This document shows, piece after piece, positions 35,961-46,477 of a stretch of 64,000 nucleotides of DNA; the first letter of the stretch is position 1; each line of letters begins with the position of its first letter. The DNA is taken from positions 1,309,353 to 1,373,352 of the forward strand of contig NW_020194620.1 of assembly GCF_002865645.1 (NCBI RefSeq), given 5' to 3'. The notes beneath the pieces are model-generated. The model saw only the letters and a program-made list of their open reading frames with translations, was not told where the DNA came from and made no database searches. The translations under genes and the position numbers were made by a program. The DNA comes from Hyaloscypha bicolor E. Its lineage: Eukaryota; Ascomycota; Leotiomycetes; Helotiales; Hyaloscyphaceae.

Positions 35961-36186
35961 TTTTTTTTCCTTTTTTTTTTTTTTCCTTTTAATATACTTT
36001 ATTAGTTTAGAACTATATAGTATGGCTAGCTAGCTAGCGTGTGTCTCAGTAGCTAATATACAGGCCCAAAATCTAATATAGGTGTAATAAATAGTTGGGG
36101 ACGTACCCCTAGAATAAAAACTTAAGGAAATAAAGAAAATAAGTATAAATCGCAAATCCTTTCCTATTCCCTATTCCCCTTTTCCC

Positions 36187-39100
36187 CTATTCCCCTTCTC
36201 CTATTTCCTCTCCTATTTCCTCCCCTATTTCCTCCCCTATTTCCTCTCCTATTTCCTCCCCTATTTCCTCCCCTATTTCCTCCCCTATTTCCTCCCCTAT
36301 TTCCACTTCCTCTACTTCCACGCTTCGCTCAATATGCCATTTTCTTGTATATATATTAGTTTCTTTTAAGAATACTAGTATATTTAATATCCCAATTTCT
36401 GTATATAATAGTAACCGTAGGTTAAAAGCACTAGCTTCCAGGCTCCCTTTAAATAGACTAAATAGTCTAAGTCGTTCCTCCCTATATAGTATATAGTATA
36501 AAAGAAGGTGTTTTGTATTCTTAGTCTTTCCGTATTTGCATTTATTATTAGATATTATATTTAGCCTGTATAAATAGGACTTTAAATATCCGTGGCCTAG
36601 CTTTAGCTAGAAGAAGGCACTAGCTAGGGGCCTAAAAGTTCCTAAAGGTAGGTTTATCTTTCTGGATACTTTTTACGGATATATATTACTATATGATTCT
36701 AGCTAGGTTTTTGGTTTAGTATAAGATTCTAAAAGTAGTCTATACTCTAGTTTCTTAACTTTATTAATTTCAATCCCTAGGAAAGCAAAGGAGGTTTTTA
36801 CTAATTCAGGTTCTAATATAGGAGAAGTAGTACCTAGCTTAGCTAGTTCGTCTACTTCTTCGTTCCCTATTATATCTATATATCCTGGAACCCAGATTAG
36901 TTCTATATTAGCTTTTTTAGCTTTAAGGGCCTTAGTAGCTAGTATAGCTCTAATCTATTAACTTTGTCCTGGCTTATTAGAAGGAGTTTTTAATCTTAGT
37001 AAACTAGCTTAGTTATCTATAAAGATATTAAAAAGCTTCCCTCTCTTTACTTTACTACTAGTATACTTAATAGCCCTAGTAATACCTTCTAGTTCTCTAT
37101 TATAGACTATAGTACTAGCTCCTATATTCTGGCTTTCTCTATATTTAGCTATAACCGGAATATAAGAAGTTTTATAACTATAAACTACGAGCCCTAGGCC
37201 TACTCCAAGTCCTTTTTTAGTTTGAGATCCATCTATATATATAGATAATATAGAGCTATTATTATATAAAGTCTTTAGATAGAAGTTATATAATATAATA
37301 GTCTCTTCCTTTAGCTCTTTTAATATAGTAATTTTATAAGGCACTTCTCTGTCCCAAGGAATAAAATAAAAGTGTCTTATAGTCTCTAGGTCTTTAGGGT
37401 CTATTAGATTACTAATAAAGTCTATTATAGTTTCTACTTGAGATTTTTTGGCCATGCAATTTCGCTTTAGATCGGTATTTAGACTATAAATAGAGTCTAT
37501 ATTAAATTCTACTAGTTCTAAATTACGAGATCTTTAGAAGAACTTCTTGAACTCTAGTCTAATAGGGTATTTTAGACTTAGTTTAAGGATACGGAAGGCA
37601 TATTAATATCGACTATGGTTTAGTCTTATAATAGGTAGAACTAAAGCTAATTTGACCTCTATAGGAATAATAGAAGCAGTTTTGAATACTCCTAGGGTTT
37701 TCCTTAGAGCTAGGTTTTGAATCACCTATAAAGGCCGAATTTGAGCTTTGCTTTCAGTTTTCTACTATAGTATAGAACCATAGTCTATTATACTAGTAAT
37801 ATAGGCTAAATATAGCTGTCTAATTATAAAAGGAAATAAGCTATATAATATATTTATAAGTCTCTATACCCTATAAAAGGCTTGTTTTGCTTTGGAAGCC
37901 CTATAGGCTATATATTCCTTAAATCTGAGATTTTCATTAAAATAGATCCCTAGTTATTTGACTACTTTAGTAGGGGAAACTAGTTCCCTATTAGGTAGTT
38001 TTAGACTAGGCTTATTTTTGGAATTATTAAAATGAATAAGCTCTATTTTATTTATATTAAAGCTAATAGTATTCTTTTTCCCTAAATTAACTATATCCTT
38101 TACTTCTCTTTCTAGAGTCTTAATATTTTTCTTTAGACTTTTAGAAATAGTAATAAGGGATATATTATCTAAATAGGATCTGAATTTAATATTTACTAAC
38201 TTAAATAAGTCTCGGATATAGATAAGAAATAATATAGGAGATATAGGGCTACCTTATAGAATACTAGTAAGTATAGACCTAAATACTTTAATACTATTAT
38301 TAAAAGCTAGTTATAATACTCAGTTATCTAGGAATAATAATACCTATAGAATAAGGCTAGTAAATAGTAATAAACTAATTATAATCTATAATAGCCTATT
38401 CTTAAATATATAATCGAAGGCGCCTTTAATATCTAGGAAGAAAGTACTAGTTTTTAGCTTATAGGACTTATTTAATTCTACTTTATTTTATAATAGTAAA
38501 GTAGTATTAATAGCTGACTTATAGAGCCTATTTCCTATTTGGGAATAGTATAGTAGGTTACTAGTCTCGGCTAAATAGCTAAGTTGCCTAGCTAGTATTC
38601 TCTCAGAAATCTTTCCTAAGTAATTAAGTAAGGAAATAACTCGATATGCTTTGGGTAAGAAATAGTTTAGTTTCTCTAATTTCTTTAGAATAAAGCTAGT
38701 AGCTTATTTCTAGACTTTAGGGTAATATTCCTTATTAATAAATAAGGAGTATAGCCTATAAAAGATATCTGAAGAAGCTCTATAAATATAGACTATAATC
38801 TCTTAAATAACTAAGTCTAGTTTAGGGGTTTTCCCCTTTATCTTAGAAGTACAGGCTTATTCTAGCTCTATTTTAGATAAAATAGGCTAGTTCTATTTTG
38901 AGCTAGACCTATAGTTTATTAAACTAGTAGGCTTAGTAATAGGGAGTAATAGGAAAAGTATAGTTCTAAAGATATTATACTTCTCTTAGAAAGCCAATTT
39001 TAGCTTATTTGAACTATTATCTAAGATACTAGGAATAGGTTAATATATAATATCTTTAGTATATTTTATAGTTTTAAAAATTAATTAGGGGTCTTTATTT

Positions 39101-40189
39101 TCTAAGAACTTATTCCAGTATACTAGCTTAGTATTCTTAATAGTATTAAAATAGGTGTTTTTTGTATTTTGGAGTTCTTATTTATAGAGAGTATATTCTG
39201 AAGCTTTAGACTTATGGCTATAGTATAGTATTAATTTATATAAGGTTTTTAAGTTCTTATTTCACCAGGATTTAGAATACGGACTAGTAATAGATTTTGA
39301 AATACTATTACTAGCTGCTTCTATTATTCTATTAGTAAAGTCTTCTACTAATAGATCTAGTTTATAGTTTCTAGGTATACTAGTAAATGAAAAGGGCATA
39401 TTCTCAAGGCTATTAATAAGGTAGCTTATAAATTTAGCCCAGTCCGCTTTCTTAGTATTAAATCTGACTAGATTAGAACTAGAGCTATAAGTCGACTTAC
39501 TAATAGTAAATAGAATCCCGAAGTAATTAGAACCTAAGTCTAATAGTACTTGCTAGTCTTTAATCTTAGTTACTATTTCACTAGTAGTAAAACTTAAGTC
39601 TAATACGGAAGAAATAGATATATTAGGTTTATAGAAGATATCTTTCCCTGATTTATTTAATAGCCTTAGAGAATGGTTTTCTATATAGCTAATTAAATAA
39701 ACTATATAACTGCTTTGAGGTTTAAGGGGATCCCACTAAGGATAATATATATTAAAATTACCTAGTAATAGAGAGCTATTATAGAGAGTAGTAGGTAAGA
39801 TATTCTCTCTTAATATAGTTAATATACTATTAGGATCTTCTGGGTAAATTATATTATAGAAATTAATTAGCTGCATTTTTAGTATACCTAGACTTAAGTC
39901 TATAATTAAGTAATTAGGATTACTTAGTAAGTTTGAGACTAGACTAGCTTATAGTTCGCAAGCTATATAAAATAGGGTTCTAGGCCTCAGGGTATTATAA
40001 TTCGGAAATTTGGAAATAGCTAGAGTATATAATAGAATAATATTCCCGATTATTATTCCCTGCTATTACCTAAGGCTCCTGGATTACTAGGACTTTAATA
40101 TCTAGTTCTATAGCTATTTATAAGACGTTTTTAGTAGTAGAGCTATTATAATTCATATTAACTTATAGTACTTTAATATAGCTACTTAT
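36187..40189 (-). pseudogene. LINE copy B ORF2, RIP-destroyed, with one 2 bp deletion
   Basis: Same domain order as copy A. The start codon is ATA (complement at 40187-40189). At about 40004-40009 it is 2 bp shorter than copy C in the APE endonuclease region, the only frame-changing difference I saw; adding 2 bp makes the length divisible by 3. The segment 37009-37455 still reads through the RNase H region (SIYIDGSQTKKG, NRELEGI). Carries a 9-unit EIGE repeat near the C-terminus (36201-36304). Confidence 0.85.
36201..36304 (-). repeat. 12 bp coding minisatellite in LINE copy B, 9 units
   Basis: CTATTTCC occurs nine times at exact 12 bp spacing from 36201 to 36297. Complement of the GAAATAGG unit of copy A. 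Confidence 0.92.
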
Positions 40190-41816
40190 TAATAGTAATA
40201 GTAGGAATTATAGTAATAGTAGCTTTTTTAATTACTAAGTAAATCTTATATAGCTTAGAACTAGCTAAATGAGTAGTATTTAAGTAATTAGAATATTTAG
40301 TAATTATATAGGAGTATTTTTTATTCTTTTTCTTATAGATAAAGCAAAAATGGTTCTCAGTTATATAATTCTTACTATATAGTAAGTACTTAGGTTCCTT
40401 TTTATAAATAGAATCTAAGTGCCTGTATCCTATATATCTAGTATACTATATAGTACTAGAAATAGTATGGTATTTTACTACTTTAGTAGAGATCCCGGCT
40501 ATAAGGAGTCTATTTTTAATAGCTCTATTAGCTTGAATCTCGGTAGAAAATACCACTATTACTAAACCGGCTTACTAGAGGCCTGAGTCTCTTTTCTCCT
40601 TAGAAGTAGCCTAATAGGGCTAGCTAATAGGCTCTAGTCCCTTATTAAAGGTCTTAATTTCTTCTAGGACTAAGTCTATTCCTTTGGATATATTAAACTT
40701 ACGAATAGGTAGACTATAGATAATAACTTTATATTAAGGTTTTTCTTTTTATATACTTATAACTAAGGGAAGTACTTCCTTTATAATAGCTTGATTTTGA
40801 ACCAGAAAGTCAGAGTTAAATTCGGGAGTAGTATTAACTATAATATTACTTTTTAAGGAAAGAGAAACCATAGAGATTACTAGTTCCTTGATTCCCTTAG
40901 AATAGAAAGTAGTATTAAGCGAATTACGAGTTAAAATAGCAGAGAACGAGCTAGCCTGCTCTATATAAGCTAGTAAGAAGGTATATTTCCTAGAGAGGGC
41001 TATAGATCTGGTATTACAAGTACCAGAACCACTAGTATTACGTATACTGGGTGGTTTATTAGTACCACGAGTACTACTACTACTAGTAAGTATACTAGGG
41101 CCTTTTCCTCCCTGATTTTTAGACTTAGTATATAATACTAAAGTCTAGTTCTTTTCCGAGTATAATTCCGAGTATATTTATAGTTCTTAAGTAGCGATTT
41201 TAGCCCAAGTAGGCTTTTCGGAGGTAGTTTTAGCTTGAGTAGCTAGCTTGGCTTGAGTTCTTGACTGAATTTCGATCCATTTAGTAACATTTTCGAGATT
41301 CGCTATCTATAAAGCTAGTAAAGTACTAGTATAGCGGATATAGCCAAATTCTGTATATTCCCTAAAGATTTCTACTAAATCTAGTAGTCGAGATTACTAG
41401 TTATATAACGGGATAATAGTAATGGCTTTGACTATTAAGTCCCGGGCTTAACGAATTAGTAATTTAGCTTTATTTAAAGCTTGATTTTGGTATTAGTAGT
41501 AGTTTCCGTAGTTTTGGTATTCCTTATTAATATTGCTATTAATATTGCTTATACTAGGGCCACGCTTTAGCCCGTTCTGGAGGCGGCTTAGTCGAGCCAT
41601 ACTAGCTGAATTAGGCTAAGGAAAAGGGGCTACGAGTTCGTCTAAAGAGATGGGATTTATAGCTAAATCGAATGCGAATTAAGCTCCCTGGCTAAACCGG
41701 GCTAGTAGGGAGCTAGTAGGTAGCTCTAGTTCCTTGCTAGGGCCCTCTAGAAGCTCTCCGAGCTCTTGAAAGTTAATAGGAGGGGGGCTGGAGCCCGGGG
41801 GGTCAGGGGGGGCCAT
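40182..41816 (-). pseudogene. LINE copy B ORF1, RIP-destroyed
   Basis: 545-codon frame, the same length as copy C ORF1 and without net indels. Starts MAPPDPPGS-like at 41816 and ends at the TAG complement 40182-40184. Multiple Gln/Trp-to-stop changes, and zinc-knuckle Cys changed to Tyr in places. Encoded a nucleic-acid-binding protein in its intact form. Confidence 0.85.
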
Positions 41817-41953
41817 TTAGCCTGTTCTAGCTCTACTTATAATAGGTTCTAGAGCCTGGGGCCAAAGGGCTAAGATATATTGAGTGAGTTCTGAAGGTGG
41901 GTGAAGTGTGGGTGTGAAAGTAAGGGGAGTAAAAAAAAACCGGAAAAAAGTTG

Positions 41954-42441
41954 GATTAATATGAGCCATACTAGTATGTTCTTTATAAGTATTACCGTAT
42001 AGCTTGCAAAAGCCGTACTAACTCTTTAGAAACAGATCTATAACGCTATTATAAAGCAGTATAATATTGCGAATCTGTCTCTCTTAGACCAGTAGTATTA
42101 GCTTATTCTCGGCCCTTTATTAAGGCTAGAGAAGTCTCACTAATATTACGTTCTTATTATTAATACACTTAATAAGTATGAAAATAATAACAATGTCCGG
42201 ATTATTCTATAGCTCTTAGCTAAGGCTCGTTTACTAATAATAGTATGACTTCGAGTCTTTCTAACGAGTAGACCCGAAATTCCAATCCAATATAGCATAT
42301 ATCAAATCCCATAAGCTAATTACCTAGACTTCATACTTTACAATATACTACTCATAATTATTAATCATAATATATTTTTATTTCTAAACTATAATTTAGG
42401 GAAAATCAGGCAGATACAGGAAATTACTACCTAGGTAATTT
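41954..42441. other. Spacer right of LINE copy B, no gene recognised
   Basis: Mixed composition, less AT-rich than the RIP blocks and rising in GC towards 42400. No feature recognised beyond the flank of the LINE. Confidence 0.4.
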
Positions 42442-42666
42442 TGGGATAACCGCAGGCTAACCGAGCCAAAGCTAGTACCCCATAGATATATACTACCTCC
42501 CATTACGGCCAATATTAAATATAGCTGGCTAAGACCTAGCGAGATAGCCGGAAACAGTATAGAAGTCAATAGATTACCGGAACTTGCACTACCCACAAAT
42601 AGCGCCCGCACGTTCTAGACCATAGCGGATACGGCAGCAGGCTATGGCCTTACGAAGCCAGTGTGA
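42442..42666 (+). pseudogene. Short coding-like fragment with one internal stop, unknown
   Basis: Plus-strand frame of 74 codons ending in TGA at 42664-42666, interrupted once by TAG at 42616-42618, which would fit a Trp codon hit by RIP. It reads WDNRRLTEPKLVPHRYILPP and then a mixed segment. The opposite strand is also open here (42396-42611), so the coding strand is uncertain. I favour plus because the intact-looking gene-like frame downstream (42876) is plus. No family recognised. Confidence 0.3.
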
Positions 42667-42875
42667 GATTCTACGTCAAAACGACAAGTATAGACTTTAC
42701 CAAGTACTCAGATATTATCTATAAAACATGGGCAAAGCTCCTACTCTCTTTAACTTCCTTATCCATTTTCGTTTTCATTAGCTAAGACCTACTAACTAAT
42801 ACTCCGTATCCATTTCATTTGCTTTTTCCCGTTAATTAAACTCAATAAACAGCCACTAAAATAAGTACCGCATTA

Positions 42876-43967
42876 ATGACCTACCTCAATTATATTATTA
42901 CTTAGGATAGGGAGTCTAATAATAACATTACCTCGTTAATTACCGAGCAGAAGGCGTTTATAAGCCTTGGTACCTTTAATGCGGAAGCCGCAGTCAACTC
43001 CGAATTTGACGACCTCATTAGCAAAGCAACCACCATTCGAGATCTTACTATTACCCAGGACGTACTCCAGATAGCCGCGGATGCCGCCGCAATAGCTTCC
43101 ATCTAGACCTTCGGCTTCGGTATGGCCGCGTTCTTCACATTAGAGGCTGCCGCGTGGGCCAACGGAAAAGTGATCTCCTCCAAATCAGCCGACTTGAATA
43201 AGAAATTAGGAACTATTAATAACGATATCGCAGCCAAGATCAGCCCTCAGGTCAAGAGCTATATCGCCTAATATAAGGCGAATAATAACTTAATTACATC
43301 GAAATCACCAAATGGCCTCAATAATAAATAATGCCGCAGCTACCTTATACAGTTCATGGCTCAAGTGCAATGTTATAGCCCGGACAAGAAGATACTTAAT
43401 ATTACTGGATTCAGGACATGGACCGAGTTAGCTAGAAAGTTTTATAACGCCCCTGAGATCCAAAAGATTTACAACGCCTTAGATAAACTAAATCTCAGTG
43501 CAAAGACAACTGCCGATACCCAGAAGTACATGTGGGTCATCAAGAACCTGGGTTTACCGGGTAGTTTATTAAAGTTCGCCCAAGTCATTACGGTTATTAT
43601 TATGGTCAAGAAGTTAAATATTGCCAGGACACAGGTCAGAAAGGCCGCCGAGAACCTCGACCCCGACTCGACCCGCAATACCTGGGAGATTAAGGAGACG
43701 GAGCCGAGCGCTTTTAAGATAATAGACACCTGGGGAAAATTCGCTACTAGTATTATTATAGTCGTTTCGGTTATTAACATTTTCCTAAATATTTACAATA
43801 TTATTAACGTGATAGATCAGAGCAAGACCATATACGATAAGCTCAGCGGGCCCATTAAATAAAGCTATAAGGATTTTTTCATTAGTATCCAGGAGGCATC
43901 TAAGCTATATAATATAGTAATCGCTAAAACCCCCCTGGTTCTACTTCCCCCGACTCCCAAGGCTTAA
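42876..43967 (+). pseudogene. Broken gene for a helical, membrane-associated protein of unknown family
   Basis: One frame of 363 codons without indels, interrupted by stops at 42903, 43104, 43269, 43329 and 43860 (first bases), followed by TAA at 43965-43967. The stops fit Gln or Trp codons changed by RIP. Seen: a long Ala-rich helical region, a Gly/Phe-rich hydrophobic segment around GFGMAAFFTLEAAAWANG (about codons 80-97), charged helices (KSADLNKKLGTINNDIAAKI), and a second hydrophobic segment FATSIIIVVSVINIFLNIYN (about codons 288-307). Long helices with embedded hydrophobic hairpins recall alpha-helical pore-forming proteins, but that is a resemblance of layout only; I recognise no family signature. 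GC and codon use stand above the surroundings. The part from 43356 to 43862 is still open. Confidence 0.6.
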
Positions 43968-45370
43968 TAGCATTGAAGTTAAGACAGGAGCCATGGACTT
44001 CTAGTAGTGGATTTGGGTTTCAGGGATCAGACATATAGACGGCCTTTTCTATCTTGCGTAATTATACGCATTTCATTCAAATCTAGGGTAGTAATTTAGT
44101 AAACCTGTTTTATCCTCGCCTCTCGAATAGGTATTACTTATTTAAATAAGTAAATATAGTAAGACCATAGCGTTTTCCAATTAAGATATTAATGGACGAG
44201 TATTATTCGTTTAAAGACCTATAATTCCGCAGGCCCACCGAACTTAATAACTGTACTAAGGCATATAATAATCTTCGTTATACCTATACTAGCTACTTCT
44301 TTACTTTCTAGTCCCAATAGCCATTATATAGCAGGCTCCTATATCTTCCCTTATAATAGTTATAATAGTAATAAAGAGTAATTACTTGGGCTCGAGCTAG
44401 GTACTTAGTAAAGTTTGAGATAGCGCAGTCTAAAGTTTAAAGTTATCCAGATATACTTATACAGAAACGGGATAATAGTGAAGCCGTTAATCCTTCTAAT
44501 CTATATAAGTAGGCAATAAGTAGAGATGAACTTTCTTTTATATTATCTTCTTTATTATCTTCCTTATTAGCTTGGCTAATATAGAACAAAAATTACTAAT
44601 TAAATACTCGGCTGGCATTAGCTATAGTATTAGGATAGCTATATAATTAGTCAGTAATTATGTAATTATATAATTATATAAAGAGTCTATATATTATAAA
44701 AGCGTATATTACTATTTTTTACTAAGCGAAATTAGAAATAATATAATCCGATATACTAATTCATATGGCAATTCTATATAAATCTATATACTATAGTAGC
44801 CCTAAGATATATAGTAAGTTCTAATATAGCTAAGAATATTCGAAAAATTCAAGAAAATACATTAATAAATATTAAAAATAATTAGGACTTTAGAGTAAAA
44901 TTATAATAGAAAAACTTTATAATACTATAAAAAGAAGTTATCTATAAATAAAACTTCAAGTTAATAACATAAATCCAAAATTCATCTCAAAATAGTTTAA
45001 AGTATTTAGTTATTACTATAAACTATAATTTTTATAAATATATAGAATATATTACCTTATATAGAGATTTAGAGATCTTTAAATCTAAAGTACCTACTAT
45101 TTTTTTTGGTATAATAGGTTTTTCGGTATATAAAGAGGAATATTATATTATCCTATAGTATTCTAAGGTATAGTTATATAAGCTAACGTATTCTTAGTTA
45201 TAGTACTATAGCTAAGAGTACTCAGGCCTAAAATATAAATACGAATTTCCGGTTTTCTATATAAATCTTTCTTTTTTAGTTATATAGGTAATAAAAATAG
45301 ACCTTAGATACTATCCTAATCTTCCCATAACTCCGACTTAAAATTCTGGAACCCCGGATATAAATTAGTC
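43968..45370. other. AT-rich spacer, no gene recognised
   Basis: Declining GC from the pseudogene into AT-rich sequence. No domain, repeat boundary or RNA gene recognised. Confidence 0.45.
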
Positions 45371-45379
45371 CCGGAACAA

Positions 45380-45682
45380 GTTATTATATAATAAGTAGTT
45401 ATATAACGGGTTACTATATAATAATTAGTTATAGAATAGGGTATTATATAACAAATTTTTATATAATAAGTAATTATATAACGGATTATTATATAACGGG
45501 CTATTATATAACAAATAATTATATAACGGGTTATTATATAATAATTAGTTATATAACGAGTTATTATATAATAAGTAGTTATATAATAAGGCATTATATA
45601 ACGGGTTATTATATAATAAATAGTTATATAACGGGCTATTATATAATAAGTAGTTATATAATAAGTTATTATATAATAACTA
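45380..45682. repeat. AT-rich minisatellite, unit about 15/30 bp (TTATATAACGGGTTATTATA)
   Basis: About ten degenerate 30 bp units, each made of two half units (GTTATATAACGGG and TTATTATATAATAA(G)TA), run without break. The TATATAACG..TTATTATATA pattern makes each half self-complementary. The minus-strand open frame over it (YYIITRYI repeats) is an artefact of the repeat. Confidence 0.88.
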
Positions 45683-45919
45683 GATATTATACTATCCTTA
45701 AACTATTATTAGTTCCTGGAGAACATTCCTAAGGTTCTCTGCAAGAGCTAATTAAGGACTTAAGGAAGCCAAAACAGGATCCCTATACTAGTTAGTATTA
45801 TGCCTATTTCGGCTCCTTCTTTACCTAATAGGCCAGAGCTAATTTAGGCTTTAATATAGTAGCTATACCCAGTACCGTTATAAGAACCGGTTCCAATACC
45901 CTTTATAAAAGATATACTA

Positions 45920-46222
45920 GTAAGAATTACGGGAAATAGTAGGAATTTGGCCCCAAGGCACTAGTATAATAGGGCAATTCGGCCTCCCTAACGTTATTTA
46001 TTATACTAGTACTATATTTAAAAGGGGAGCAGAAATTGGCTCCCTAATACTAGCGCACCTATTATACTAATACTAAGGAACGCCAGTATTAAAAAGAGAG
46101 CAAAAATCGGCTTCCCGATACTAGTGCATCCGTTTCACTAGTACTTGAGGAATATTAGTATTAGGGATAGGGGTATTATTCAGCTCCCCGATACTAGTGC
46201 ATCTATTTCGCTAGTACTTAAG
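45920..46222. repeat. 73 bp tandem repeat array, target of LINE copy C
   Basis: Two clear units lie at 46075-46147 and 46148-46221, with older diverged units to the left. Core: GAGCAAAAATCGGCT, CCCGATACTAGTGCATC, CGCTAGTACTTAAGGAAT. Another diverged unit lies right of LINE copy C at about 52233-52310 (GAGCAAAATTTGGCGCCCTA, CTAGCGCAT), showing that the LINE landed inside the array. Confidence 0.75.
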
Positions 46223-46477
46223 GAATGCTTGCTTTTTTTTTTTTTTTTTTTTTCCTTTTTTTTTTTTCCTTTTAATATACTTTATTAGTTTAGAACTATA
46301 TAGTACGGCTAGCTAAGCTAGCGTGAGTCTCAGTAGTTTATATGCAGGCCCAAATTCTAATATAGGTAGTAAATAGTTGGGGATATACCCCTGAAATAAA
46401 AACTTAAGGAAATAAAGAAAAAATGAATATAAATCGCAATTCCTCCCCTACTCCCTATTTCCCTTTTCCCTTTTTCC

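Larger units (their letters stand above)
35961..41953 (-). mobile_element. LINE copy B: near full-length, heavily RIP-mutated
   Basis: Minus-strand copy with the poly(A) tail read as T-rich 35961-35990 and the 5' end near 41953 (CAACTTTTTTCCGG on the minus strand). ORF1 is 41816-40182 and ORF2 40189-36187. It is more mutated than copies A and C: the ORF2 ATG is ATA, the RT YLDD is YLDN, and stops are numerous. It is inverted relative to copy A, tail to tail, with fragment D between. No convincing target duplication was found. Confidence 0.9.

Noticed and set aside
35961..41966. Target-site duplication for LINE copy B (ATAATAT / ATTAATAT)
   Set aside because: Too short and AT-rich to distinguish from chance in RIP-mutated flanks.
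42902..43780. Minus-strand frames at 42902-43102 and 43469-43780
   Set aside because: Antisense to the plus-strand pseudogene, which has the longer consistent frame; hydrophobic content is a mirror effect.
45316..45594. Minus-strand 92-codon Tyr/Ile repeat protein
   Set aside because: Translation of an AT-rich minisatellite.
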